NCBI GenBank assembly: GCA_945877575.1
Contig: CAMDUE010000001.1
Location: 310,001-374,000, forward strand
Direction: 5' to 3'
Source: Chitinophaga pinensis
GTDB lineage: Bacteria; Bacteroidota; Bacteroidia; NS11-12g; UBA955
DNA: 64,000 nt
Shown here: in pieces, positions 17,584-26,721 of the stretch
Layout: each line of letters begins with the position of its first letter
How positions within the stretch are numbered: position 1 is the stretch's first letter
The notes under the pieces: generated by a model
Told to the model about the DNA's origin: nothing
Databases searched by the model: none
What the model saw: the letters and a program-made list of their open reading frames with translations, nothing else
Translations under genes and position numbers: made by a program

Positions 17584-18828
17584 GTGAACTATCAAGAATC
17601 AGTTGACTTCTTGTTTAGCCAGTTGCCGATGTTCCAAAACGAAGGCAAATCTGCTTATAAAACAGACATAACCAATACTGTATTATTATTAGAAGCCTTA
17701 GGCAATCCTCATTTATATGTATCAACTAAATGGATACATGTTGCAGGAACCAACGGTAAAGGCTCTGTATCAAGCAGTTTAGCGGCTATTTTGACCTCAA
17801 ATGGATATAAAACTGGATTGTATACATCTCCTCATTTAATTGATTTTAGGGAGAGAATTAGGATCAATGGAGAATGCATTTCAGAAACATTTGTCATTGA
17901 TTTTGTTGCATCTGTGCGTCAACTAATGATTGATATTAAGCCATCGTTTTTCGAAATTACTGTGGCTATGGCATTTGAATATTTTAAACAACAGCAAATC
18001 GATTGGGGAATCATTGAAGTTGGATTGGGCGGAAGATTGGATTCGACCAACGTTATTGAAGGCGATTTGAAAGTGATTACTTCCATAGGATTTGATCACA
18101 TGGATTTACTAGGAGACCAATTAGAACAAATAGCATTTGAAAAGGCTGGAATTATTAAAGGCCCCTCTCCCACAGTTATTCAACGCGACATTCCAAATCA
18201 AGCGCTAAACGTAATACTGAATCAAGCAAAATCATGTGGCAGTGATGCTATATTAAGCATTGACGCACCCACAGAGTGGTATCAGAATTTTGAATTAAAA
18301 GGTAAATATCAGCAATTGAATATGTCAACTATATTCACAGCGATTGAAGTCTTGAAATCAATGGGAGTATCTCTTGATGAATCTCAAATTCAAAATGGCC
18401 TTTCAAACATTGTAAAACTTAGTGGTTTACGTGGAAGGTGGGAAATCATTAAACAGGATCCTTTAATTATTTGTGATACTGGGCACAACGAAGATGGTAT
18501 TAGATTTATAATTGATCAGTTAAACTCTTTAAAGAGTGCCCAAGACATTATCTTCATTTGGGGCATGGTAAAAGATAAAGATAGAAAAAAGATTTTATCA
18601 CTATTGCCAAAAGACTCAACCTATTTTATTGTAAAGCCACAAGTTCAACGTGGGCATGATTCTTATTTGATGACCCAAGAATTCATAGAATTGGGATTGA
18701 ACGCTAAAGAATGTCATGAAATGCCTGAAGCTATTGAGCAGGCCATATTATTAGCTAAAAACAATGATTCTATCATATTTATTGGCGGAAGTACCTTTAC
18801 TGTAGCAGATGCCTTAAAGAATTTTTAA
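17584..18828 (+). CDS. folC: Bifunctional folylpolyglutamate/dihydrofolate synthase
   Basis: A 414-residue Mur-ligase-family enzyme that adds glutamate to dihydropteroate and to folates. The ATP-binding P-loop is HVAGTNGKGSVSS (about residue 57), with the folate-binding TGLYTSPHLIDFRERI segment, the Mg-binding EVGLGGRLDSTN motif and a C-terminal domain with CDTGHNEDGI. It is full length. The start codon is GTG at 17584, nine bases after the TonB-like gene; no in-frame ATG gives a complete N-terminus. It is the last gene of the four-gene operon and is followed by a strong bidirectional terminator. Confidence 0.95.
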   Translation: MNYQESVDFLFSQLPMFQNEGKSAYKTDITNTVLLLEALGNPHLYVSTKWIHVAGTNGKGSVSSSLAAILTSNGYKTGLYTSPHLIDFRERIRINGECISETFVIDFVASVRQLMIDIKPSFFEITVAMAFEYFKQQQIDWGIIEVGLGGRLDSTNVIEGDLKVITSIGFDHMDLLGDQLEQIAFEKAGIIKGPSPTVIQRDIPNQALNVILNQAKSCGSDAILSIDAPTEWYQNFELKGKYQQLNMSTIFTAIEVLKSMGVSLDESQIQNGLSNIVKLSGLRGRWEIIKQDPLIICDTGHNEDGIRFIIDQLNSLKSAQDIIFIWGMVKDKDRKKILSLLPKDSTYFIVKPQVQRGHDSYLMTQEFIELGLNAKECHEMPEAIEQAILLAKNNDSIIFIGGSTFTVADALKNF

Positions 18829-18847
18829 TTTAGGTATTTCCTAAATT

Positions 18848-18878
18848 AAAAAAGCCACCCTTTTGAGGTGGCTTTTTT
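18848..18878. terminator. Bidirectional terminator between folC and the giant cargo gene
   Basis: A 12-bp perfect inverted repeat (AAAAAAGCCACC / GGTGGCTTTTTT, 7-base loop). It has a T-run in both readings and lies between convergent genes, so it can serve both. Confidence 0.9.
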
Positions 18879-18893
18879 GGTTATGCTTTTTGA

Positions 18894-21800
18894 TTATCGC
18901 AATAAGGTAATGGTTCCATCAAACACGTATTCTACGTCTTCAAATGATGTCACAACAACATGATATACATAAACACCTTGTTGACAATCTACACCTTGAG
19001 CGTCTCTACCATCCCAACCGTTAAGTGGATTGTTAGTTTCGAATAACTTCTCACCCCAACGGTTGAATACTAACATGTTGAATGTTTTAAAGTTTGTCGC
19101 TATAGGGTTAAAAGTTTCATTTTTGTTTGGACCTTCGCTGTTGGGCGTAAATACGTCTGGTATGAATACAATAATGTCAGGACCAATGTGCACTGTTCGA
19201 GAGAAAGTATCTACACAACCATGGTTAGAAGTTACCGTCAATAGAATTCTGTATATACCTGTATCGCGTGAGTAAGCGAATCTTGGACCAGAACTCATTG
19301 CCGTATCATTTGCATTGCCTGTTCCAAAATTCCACACATAACTCATACTTGGATTAAAAGGAACCGCTTGAATGGTACTTTTATTCAACATTGTAAACTT
19401 AGGTAAGGCAACAGTTGTTGAATAAGAAGGATCAGTTTCAAAATACGCGTCAGGCAATGGGTATGCTTCAACATGGTCAGGTCCATCAATTGAGGTAGCA
19501 CATTGTCCGCCATCAGGAGTGTTATTGGTAACGGTCACTTTAACATTGTAACGACCTTGAGTTGGATATAAAATTCCAGATGGATTAGACACATATGATG
19601 TATCACCATTTCCGAACGTCCAAACATAGCTCAATTGGTTTTGAGGAATGCCTTTAGACTCCGTTACAAACCAATCAGTTGATAATGGCACGCAACCATT
19701 AAACTTAGAAATTGGCTCAAGTACTGGGTAAGGATGTATTACGATTAAAATAGAGTCTGAAACGGCAGGACAAACATCATTCGCAAAAGGCACTGTTGTA
19801 ACCTTCAAGAAAGCTTGTTTATTGGCGGCATCATTAGTTCCATGAGTATAAACGATATTCTCTGATGAAGAATTATCAACTGATCCATCAGAACCATTAA
19901 CCACCTGCCAATTGACTTGATTATTGCTCCATTTACTCACACTTTGCACGGGGAAAGGAGAATTCTCACACTGTGGATATGGATTTATAGTAGTGATTTC
20001 AATTTCGGGTTGAGTGCGCACGGAGACATAGTAAATCTCAGTATCTGCGCAACCATTATTGTCTCTGTAAGCCAATTTCAGTGCATACGGACCTTCAAGT
20101 GCTGAAGTATATGTAGATACAGGATTAAATTTAGATCCGTTTAAGTTTATACCTTCCCAAGTGGCAATACCAGATGTTGGTTTGGTTTTACTCATATCAA
20201 TACGAGTGTTCAATTCCAACGGGGTACTATTGCTACACAAAGTTACTGGACCAAGCAAAACCGCATCTGGTGTATCGTTTACATACATATAGAAAGAATC
20301 CGTCTTTATACATCCTGTTCCATCATTGCTATATAAAATCTTGTAGGTTCCAGGTCCAAAACTTGGAGGAAACAAATGACCGTTAGGGAGCGCTTTTCCC
20401 ACTCGCGAATCAGTTTTACTGTAGTCTACTTCGGTAATCTTAAATTTACCGCCATCGCCAGGAGCACCAGGATTTCCATTTACGGTTACGTAATCATTCA
20501 GATTTATCGTATCCCAATTGACGCACACCGGATTGGGTGTTAAGACTTTTACAGTAGGTTCAGGAATGATTATGTTAGTTACGGTATCGCAACTTCTGCA
20601 ACCAGTAATGACATCCTCAATACACAAATTATAATGGTATTTACCCATGTAAAAATCTTCAGTGGGATCGCCGAATTTGAATCTAAAATCAGGCGTTCCA
20701 AAAGGATTGTTATTATACAAGACATTGTTAGCATTAACGCCTGAAGGCACTGTTTTTACTTCCCATGTCCATTTAATACCTGCTTTTGTTTTTGGACGGA
20801 TTACGTTGTTATCCATTGAAGCTTCACCAAGATCTTGACAATAAATTTTTGGTGTTAATTGTAAAATTGGGTTACCATTGATACGCTGTATAGCAGAATC
20901 ATAATTCACACAACCATTGGTATCCTTGTACCAACCATACACTTTAGCTTGATAGTTTTGACCATTTTGAAGTTTGGAATTGTCAAGTAAAGTTGTTTTA
21001 AATAGATGACGAGTAGTGGTTATACTATCTACGTACTGATCTTTCTGTTGCAAAGTACCAGACCACATTCTTACACCGTTGGTTTTACCTACATTCAAGA
21101 AACTATTGAGCTCAATATCTCCGTAGTCATAACATTGCGGAGGTAAAGGCTTTTTAGTCCATGTAACTATTGGCAAGGTATTCACCTTAATGGTCATAGT
21201 ATCATAATCCTCACAGGTATGTCCTGACTGTGTCACCTTCGCATAGAACTGATAATTAAAGTTTTGTGCAGACCCTCCATTTGGGTTGGTGTTTTTGGGA
21301 GAAACAACATATTCAAAGTTTGCACCTAACGTGGTACTTTGTGTGATGTTTTTCCATTGGTAGGTCGCTGTTTGATTGTATGGCTTGTGCTGCCCTTGGA
21401 TGGTTGCTGACTTCTGATGACAAATCACCTGATCGGATCCAGCTATTGCTATCACTGTGTCATTTACAAAAAGTCTAACTGTGTCTGTTCTTTCGCACTT
21501 GAATTTTCTTTCTAATAATCTTACGGTGTATTGCCCAGCAACATTTTTGTAAACAATTTGTGTTGTATCACCTGAACTCCAAAAATAATCTAATGTATCA
21601 TTATTTTGAGCGTCAAAAGTGGCGATCTCATAAGTACATATTCTTTGGTCTTTACCCAGATCTACTTTGGGAAGAGGTTTTAACCAAATAACAGCAGTAT
21701 CCCAGAACTTACAACCATCACCATCGGTTATTCTTACGCGAATGATTGAATCTGAAACTACCTTATTTACCTTCATTGTTTGCAATGTATCACCGCTTAC

Positions 21801-23528
21801 ATGAAGTTCATTGGACATGGTGTAGGATGTTTTTGTGCTATCTGGAGTCATCTTCCAACGCGTCCAATAATATTTGTACGGTGCTTTTGCATGCAAAATA
21901 TTTGGTTTTAAAGTCATGTCTGTATTCAAACATGCAAACGTATCTGATGTTGCTAATACGGCTTTAGGTGGTGCTGGGAATTCAACAGTATCTGCGTAAA
22001 TTGTTGGACAGTTGAATGAGTTATTAATAGTATGTACGAAGATGTATTTTCCACCCCAGTAATAATTCATTGAGTCAGACATCTTTGTGCTGTATTTTAA
22101 CTCTCGACCACTGGAGTCTCTGACGCTCCATAAATAGGTAGCCTTACTCTTAAAATCCGCCGGCAAGACTGAAGTAAAGGCAAACCTACCACATTTCAGG
22201 GTATCGTATTTTCTAACTGCCTCAGCACGAGGATTAACCTTCACTTTAAAGCTTCGGATAGAGTTCATTGGAGGAGTACAGTGTTGATCTGTTGCATTCA
22301 CCGTGAAAGAATATGATACTTCTGATGCATCACCTCGTTTGGTTTGCCAACAGAATTCGTATTCTTTTTCACGTTTGGTTGGATCAACCACTGTGAATGT
22401 AGCTCCAGGGATACCACCGTTCCATTTAGCAAGCACCGTATCAGGCGTTTTTTGGTTGGGTGTAAAGGTCTCATCGGTGATTTTAATTTTCTTGCAAATT
22501 TTATCACCTTCACAAATATTCCAAGAGAAAGGACCATTGATGATTGGTGGTTTATTGTAACCACATTCATCCAATACCCACATTTGCATGTCACGTCGGG
22601 TTCTACCTACCACAATCCAATTTCCTGTAGCACTGTCTTGACGCCATTCGGTTTGCTGAATTACTAAGATTGGAACCTCATCACATTTAGTTGGGGTTAC
22701 AATGATATCACCGTTGGTTGTATCAAAGTAAAATCCCCGAGGAGGAACCAAATTAGGCCTAGGGTCACATTTGATAGTAGTTGGTGGAATACAAAATGGG
22801 GTGATTGGATATTGATCAGTAAAAGGAGAAGAATACGGAACCGCATTGTTTGGCAATCCGCGCAAACCTTTAACTAGATTGTATGAAATAGAGTCAAAAT
22901 CAACGGTATCAATCGCTCCGTTGTTGTAGTACCAAGGTGTATTACAACACAAGAAACCCACAGGCTCGTTAGAAAGCTGGGGACTACTGTTACATTTATT
23001 GGTAGTTTTCTTGATGTTGCAAATGTTGATCATACACGTAGTGTAGAAGTCTTGGTTCGATGCACCGGTAGTGATCGCTCCGTTTCTACAACACTGTCCC
23101 GTATAAAATGTTACCTCACAACATGAACTTTTATTTAAAAACTGGTTTAATGGGGAAGAACCAAAATCAATTGTAACCTCAAATGTATGTTCCTCTACTC
23201 CTTTACCGGTTCCGTAGGTATTTGAAGGGCTACATGGACTTGTTGCTGAAGAGCAACGGGTTGTTACATCTCTGATACCGGTTCTAGTTACTCCGCCTAA
23301 AGTCACGCTTCCGCAACCATTACCACCGTTAAGTCCGGCATAGGCTCCGAATGCAGGTCCACTAAACGAAATACCTCGACAGTCGCGGTAAATTTTAAAG
23401 GTGATTTTGTACTTGCCGTTACCTAAACATCTATAACTCATGTCAGCACCCATCATGTGAGATGCATTCGATGTTTTTGGACCGATGAAAAACAAAACGG
23501 CGAATAAAAAGGGTAAAAATCTTCTCAT
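18894..23528 (-). CDS. Giant T9SS type-B cargo protein, Cys-rich N-terminus, PKD domains, CHU_C
   Basis: A 1544-residue secreted surface protein. It starts MRRFLPFLFAVLFFIGP, a signal peptide; the mature part begins SHMMGADMSYRCLGNGKY, a typical opening of very large Bacteroidota type-B proteins. The first about 200 residues are rich in cysteine, including several Cys-Cys pairs. The middle holds repeated Ig-like segments, and residues about 1290-1460 contain PKD-like domains (YVWTFGNGDTS, YVWNFGTGN). The end is a CHU_C sorting domain with VFIPDVFTPNSEGPN, FNRWGEKLFET and NGWDGRDAQG. A start at 23612 is in frame but lies upstream of the promoter core at 23581-23588, so I use 23528. Probably exported by the T9SS; function unknown. 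Confidence 0.9.
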   Translation of the reverse strand: MRRFLPFLFAVLFFIGPKTSNASHMMGADMSYRCLGNGKYKITFKIYRDCRGISFSGPAFGAYAGLNGGNGCGSVTLGGVTRTGIRDVTTRCSSATSPCSPSNTYGTGKGVEEHTFEVTIDFGSSPLNQFLNKSSCCEVTFYTGQCCRNGAITTGASNQDFYTTCMINICNIKKTTNKCNSSPQLSNEPVGFLCCNTPWYYNNGAIDTVDFDSISYNLVKGLRGLPNNAVPYSSPFTDQYPITPFCIPPTTIKCDPRPNLVPPRGFYFDTTNGDIIVTPTKCDEVPILVIQQTEWRQDSATGNWIVVGRTRRDMQMWVLDECGYNKPPIINGPFSWNICEGDKICKKIKITDETFTPNQKTPDTVLAKWNGGIPGATFTVVDPTKREKEYEFCWQTKRGDASEVSYSFTVNATDQHCTPPMNSIRSFKVKVNPRAEAVRKYDTLKCGRFAFTSVLPADFKSKATYLWSVRDSSGRELKYSTKMSDSMNYYWGGKYIFVHTINNSFNCPTIYADTVEFPAPPKAVLATSDTFACLNTDMTLKPNILHAKAPYKYYWTRWKMTPDSTKTSYTMSNELHVSGDTLQTMKVNKVVSDSIIRVRITDGDGCKFWDTAVIWLKPLPKVDLGKDQRICTYEIATFDAQNNDTLDYFWSSGDTTQIVYKNVAGQYTVRLLERKFKCERTDTVRLFVNDTVIAIAGSDQVICHQKSATIQGQHKPYNQTATYQWKNITQSTTLGANFEYVVSPKNTNPNGGSAQNFNYQFYAKVTQSGHTCEDYDTMTIKVNTLPIVTWTKKPLPPQCYDYGDIELNSFLNVGKTNGVRMWSGTLQQKDQYVDSITTTRHLFKTTLLDNSKLQNGQNYQAKVYGWYKDTNGCVNYDSAIQRINGNPILQLTPKIYCQDLGEASMDNNVIRPKTKAGIKWTWEVKTVPSGVNANNVLYNNNPFGTPDFRFKFGDPTEDFYMGKYHYNLCIEDVITGCRSCDTVTNIIIPEPTVKVLTPNPVCVNWDTINLNDYVTVNGNPGAPGDGGKFKITEVDYSKTDSRVGKALPNGHLFPPSFGPGTYKILYSNDGTGCIKTDSFYMYVNDTPDAVLLGPVTLCSNSTPLELNTRIDMSKTKPTSGIATWEGINLNGSKFNPVSTYTSALEGPYALKLAYRDNNGCADTEIYYVSVRTQPEIEITTINPYPQCENSPFPVQSVSKWSNNQVNWQVVNGSDGSVDNSSSENIVYTHGTNDAANKQAFLKVTTVPFANDVCPAVSDSILIVIHPYPVLEPISKFNGCVPLSTDWFVTESKGIPQNQLSYVWTFGNGDTSYVSNPSGILYPTQGRYNVKVTVTNNTPDGGQCATSIDGPDHVEAYPLPDAYFETDPSYSTTVALPKFTMLNKSTIQAVPFNPSMSYVWNFGTGNANDTAMSSGPRFAYSRDTGIYRILLTVTSNHGCVDTFSRTVHIGPDIIVFIPDVFTPNSEGPNKNETFNPIATNFKTFNMLVFNRWGEKLFETNNPLNGWDGRDAQGVDCQQGVYVYHVVVTSFEDVEYVFDGTITLLR

Positions 23529-23580
23529 ATTGATTTTGATGATTGTTTCTTTGACACGAACATTAAAATTCGCGTTGCCC

Positions 23581-23613
23581 CAAAAGTACATTTTTTTCAT
23601 CATTTTTTCCAAA
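23581..23613 (-). promoter_or_regulatory. Promoter of the 1544-residue cargo gene
   Basis: On the minus strand TTTG (23613-23610) and TACTTTTG (23588-23581) are 21 bases apart. It predicts a leader of about 45 bases and rules out the in-frame ATG at 23612. Confidence 0.65.
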
Positions 23614-23670
23614 ACCTATTCAGATTCGTTGGAACTTAATGATAAATTTGCCCTACAAATTGACAATAAA

Positions 23671-24948
23671 ATGAAATACCAATCTCCTTCAAAAGAATTG
23701 TTCGTTAAAAACAGGCAAAAATTGTCATCTAGCTTGAAGCCAGGTTCTATTGCGATTTTTCATTCAAATGCAGAAATGCCTCGAAATGGAGATGCTTTTT
23801 TCAGCTTTAGACAACAATCAGATTTATACTATCTAACCGGGGTTGACCAGGAAGATACTATCTTAGTTTTGTTTCCTGATTGTCCGAACCCAATGTTTAA
23901 AGAAGCCATTTTTGTTAAAGAAACAAACGAACAAATTGCCGTTTGGGATGGAGCTCGATTAAACCCTACTCAAGTTTTTGAAAAGTCTGGAATAAATTCT
24001 GTTTTTTGGTTTCATGAGTTTTGGAAAACCGTTCACTCGGTTATTTTGATGGCTGACAACATATATGTCAATTTGAATGAAAATGACAGATTTCTGTCAG
24101 ATGTTGCTTACTCTAATTTAACTATTACGCATCAACTAAAATCAAAATATCCAGCACATCAATTTTTCCGGAGTACACCAATCATGTCTCGGTTGCGCAT
24201 GCAAAAGGAAGCAGAAGAACTTGACATGCTAAAAGAAGCGGTAGAAATTACCCGAAAAGGATTGATGAGGGTTTTAAAATTTATAAAGCCTGGTGTTTGG
24301 GAATACGAAATAGAAGCCGAATTGATTCATGAATTTGTCAGAAATAGAAGTCGCGGATTTGCCTTTGATCCTATAATTGCATCCGGTAGTTCGGCTTGCG
24401 TATTGCATTACATTGAGAATAATAAACAAGTAAAAGACGGTGATTTATTGTTGTTAGACTTTGGAGCTGAATATGGCAATTACAATGGTGATTTGACCAG
24501 ATGTATTCCTGCAAATGGAACATTTTCTGCCCGTCAAAAACAAGTTTACAATGCTGTTTTAGACGTGCATAAATTCGCTCGATCCATCATCCAACCTGGA
24601 GTTCCTTTGCCCGAATATCATGCTGAAGTTTGCAAGTTTACCAATGAAAGGTTAGTAGAGTTAGGGCTGTTTACGTCCCAAGAAATAAAAGACAATCCCA
24701 AAGCCTTCATGAAATATTTCATGCACGGAACTTCGCATCATTTGGGGCTGGATGTTCACGATGTGATGCATCGATATGAACCCATACCAGAGGGTTCAGT
24801 GCTTACCATTGAGCCTGGAATTTACATTCCTGAGGAAGGAATTGGAGTTCGAATTGAAAATGATGTTATTGTAAAAACTGGAAACGTGATTGATTTAATG
24901 GAAAATTTCCCCATTGAAGTTGAGGAAATAGAAGATGCTATGCACTAA
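23671..24948 (+). CDS. Xaa-Pro aminopeptidase (aminopeptidase P family, M24)
   Basis: A 425-residue M24 metallopeptidase that removes the N-terminal residue before a proline. The N-terminal non-catalytic domain (about 1-165) is the AMP_N type, with AEMPRNGDAFFSFRQQSDLYYLTG. The pita-bread catalytic domain carries the dinuclear metal ligands in LLLDFGAEYGNYNGDLTR (two Asp), HGTSHHLGLDVHDV (His), EPGIYIPEEG (Glu) and VRIENDVIV (Glu). I chose ATG 23671 because the family begins right there (MKYQSPSKELF). The longer in-frame extension to 23485 is antisense to the divergent cargo gene. There is no signal peptide, so cytoplasmic. Confidence 0.93.
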   Translation: MKYQSPSKELFVKNRQKLSSSLKPGSIAIFHSNAEMPRNGDAFFSFRQQSDLYYLTGVDQEDTILVLFPDCPNPMFKEAIFVKETNEQIAVWDGARLNPTQVFEKSGINSVFWFHEFWKTVHSVILMADNIYVNLNENDRFLSDVAYSNLTITHQLKSKYPAHQFFRSTPIMSRLRMQKEAEELDMLKEAVEITRKGLMRVLKFIKPGVWEYEIEAELIHEFVRNRSRGFAFDPIIASGSSACVLHYIENNKQVKDGDLLLLDFGAEYGNYNGDLTRCIPANGTFSARQKQVYNAVLDVHKFARSIIQPGVPLPEYHAEVCKFTNERLVELGLFTSQEIKDNPKAFMKYFMHGTSHHLGLDVHDVMHRYEPIPEGSVLTIEPGIYIPEEGIGVRIENDVIVKTGNVIDLMENFPIEVEEIEDAMH

Positions 24949-24954
24949 AGTTTT

Positions 24955-25605
24955 TTAGAGCCAACCATCTTCGCCAACCAAGGGTACAAATTTAAAGTCA
25001 CCAAACTTTTCACGTTTGAAATGCGTTTCTGAGTTGCGGGTTATGCGAAACATTTCCTGACTATTTCTTTCAGTTCCCACAGGTATAACCAACCTCCCTC
25101 CTATTTTTAGCTGCTTCATTAGTTCTTGGGGAATTGTAGGAGCGCCAGCGGTCACTATAATGGCATCGTATGGGGCATATTTTGAATATCCTTTGCTTCC
25201 ATCGCCGTGAATGAGTTTTATTTTATCTCTATAGGAAACCAACAATCTAGCTGCCTCTTGTAACAGAGGCTTTACATATTCAATGGAAAACAGCTGGACT
25301 CCCAATTCGGCGAGCACTGCGGCTTGATACCCCGAACCAGTTCCAATTTCTAAAACTTTACTATCAACTTCAACATCAATCAACTGTGTTTGAAATGCAA
25401 CTGTGTAGGGTTGAGATATAGTTTGGTCGTGCCCAATAGGAAAAGCAGCATCTCTGTAAGCCAGATTTTCGAAGTCTTTAGGGAAGTACCAATGTCTAGG
25501 TACGCGCTTCATGGCCTCGAGTACGGCTTTGTTTTGGATGCCTTTATGCTCCAACTCGTTGATTAGCTTTAATCTTCTTCCTTTATGTACTGGGAGGTCT
25601 AACAT
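24955..25605 (-). CDS. pcm: Protein-L-isoaspartate O-methyltransferase
   Basis: A 216-residue SAM-dependent enzyme that methylates isoaspartyl residues in aged proteins, starting their repair. The SAM-binding motif I is VLEIGTGSGYQAAVLAEL, preceded by the diagnostic GHDQTISQPYTVAFQT. The VPRHWYF motif and post-motif strands (DAIIVTAGAPTIP) are present. I place the start at ATG 25605 and not at the upstream in-frame ATG 25638: the promoter core at 25649-25656 would leave only four or five leader bases for the latter, and the added residues are not in the family. It is convergent with aminopeptidase P and divergent from the next gene. Confidence 0.93.
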   Translation of the reverse strand: MLDLPVHKGRRLKLINELEHKGIQNKAVLEAMKRVPRHWYFPKDFENLAYRDAAFPIGHDQTISQPYTVAFQTQLIDVEVDSKVLEIGTGSGYQAAVLAELGVQLFSIEYVKPLLQEAARLLVSYRDKIKLIHGDGSKGYSKYAPYDAIIVTAGAPTIPQELMKQLKIGGRLVIPVGTERNSQEMFRITRNSETHFKREKFGDFKFVPLVGEDGWL

Positions 25606-25648
25606 ATTGTACGCCTGTAATGATTGTGTGAAACGCAATTTGGGAACA

Positions 25649-25656
25649 CAAAGTTA
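25649..25656 (-). promoter_or_regulatory. Promoter core (-7) of pcm
   Basis: TAACTTTG on the minus strand, an exact TAnnTTTG match. The -33 region (TTTT about 20 bases upstream) is weak. It helps select the shorter pcm start. Confidence 0.5.
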
Positions 25657-25696
25657 AACCTCAATTTTTGCATGACGAAAACAATTTTAAAACTTG

Positions 25697-26680
25697 ATGA
25701 AACGAAGCATCATTTTAGGTTCAAGTAAAGCCATAGAAGAATACCTCCAAGAATTAAATTCTATTGATGGTATTCAAATTCAAGGGTACCTTGATCCTGA
25801 CGATTCCAACAACTACAATCTTATGGGTGATTTAATTCAACTGTTGGAAATCATTGATAAAGGTGATCTTTTCATTGTAGGAAATCAAGTAGATAGTGTT
25901 GATATTGATGTGCTTAGCCAAATGATTCGATATGGAAAACACATTTTTGTAGACGGTTTCAGACACTGGTCAACACATGAAATCAATACCCTAGAAAAAC
26001 TTAGAAATGAAAGTCAAACAGTGCTTCAATTTGGAAATACCCTGTACGGTAGACCCATTTTTACTACTGCTCAACAATTCATCAAAAAACCTCGTTTTAT
26101 TAAGTTAGAAAAATTCAGCAAAGCCCCCGTTAAAGGTCAATTTGAATCTTGGATTTTCAAGAATCTATCTGAAGATTTAGACATTATTCTTAGACTTATG
26201 AATTGTGGCGTAAGAAGCGTAAATGCCCGACCCATGTTCTTGTTTGGGGAACAAACAGACCTCTTGAACATACACATTGAATTTGATAACGATTCTATTT
26301 GTCAAATTTCAATGGGTAGAGCCATTGATGAAGGTAAACACTTATTAAAAGTGTATCAGCAAGACAAATTATTTGATATCAATTTTGCTGAAAATCAATT
26401 GTCTGAATCCAGATACAACAATAATTTAGATCAATTGAAGTTAGATTATGGTTTGAAAGATTCGGTATGGAATGAAAATGAAATCCAATCAGAAGCTGAA
26501 TTCATCACCTTAGATCGGCCTATCATGCCCTACCATTCTAAAAGGATGGAATTGCGTAATTTTATTGAAAACATTGATAAACGACTCACGCCTCTGACTA
26601 ATTTGCAAAATTTACAACTGGTTTCTGATCTCAGTGAATGGATTTGCGAGAAAGTCAAACGAAGATATCAAACCGTTTAA
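25697..26680 (+). CDS. Gfo/Idh/MocA-like oxidoreductase-fold protein
   Basis: A 327-residue protein with an N-terminal Rossmann-like half (MKRSIILGSSKAIEEYL, then GYLDPDDSN and FIVGNQVDSVDIDVL) and a C-terminal half with the general layout of Gfo/Idh/MocA proteins. The normal glycine-rich GxGxxG is replaced by LGSSKA, and I do not see the catalytic EKP motif, whose position seems to be held by VDGFRHWSTHE. It may thus be a non-canonical or non-catalytic member; dinucleotide binding is not certain. Cytoplasmic, no signal peptide. It lies 58 bases from the pcm promoter core and 41 bases before the lipoprotein gene. ATG 25697 is used; TTG 25694 is next to it. Confidence 0.6.
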   Translation: MKRSIILGSSKAIEEYLQELNSIDGIQIQGYLDPDDSNNYNLMGDLIQLLEIIDKGDLFIVGNQVDSVDIDVLSQMIRYGKHIFVDGFRHWSTHEINTLEKLRNESQTVLQFGNTLYGRPIFTTAQQFIKKPRFIKLEKFSKAPVKGQFESWIFKNLSEDLDIILRLMNCGVRSVNARPMFLFGEQTDLLNIHIEFDNDSICQISMGRAIDEGKHLLKVYQQDKLFDINFAENQLSESRYNNNLDQLKLDYGLKDSVWNENEIQSEAEFITLDRPIMPYHSKRMELRNFIENIDKRLTPLTNLQNLQLVSDLSEWICEKVKRRYQTV

Positions 26681-26709
26681 GCATACTTTTTATTCAACTC
26701 GGTTAATCG

Positions 26710-26717
26710 TAACTTTG
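26710..26717 (+). promoter_or_regulatory. Promoter core (-7) of the lipoprotein gene (predicted leaderless)
   Basis: TAACTTTG, an exact consensus match, ends four bases before the ATG at 26722. No good TTTG -33 element is seen at the normal distance. Confidence 0.5.
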
Positions 26718-26721
26718 CCAA

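Noticed and set aside
22298..22667. Several overlapping ORFs inside the 1544-residue cargo gene on both strands
   Set aside because: They are shadows of the real frame; no signal, motif or start context supports them.
23485..23670. Longer N-terminus of aminopeptidase P
   Set aside because: It overlaps the start and promoter of the divergent cargo gene and is not family-like; ATG 23671 starts the known fold.
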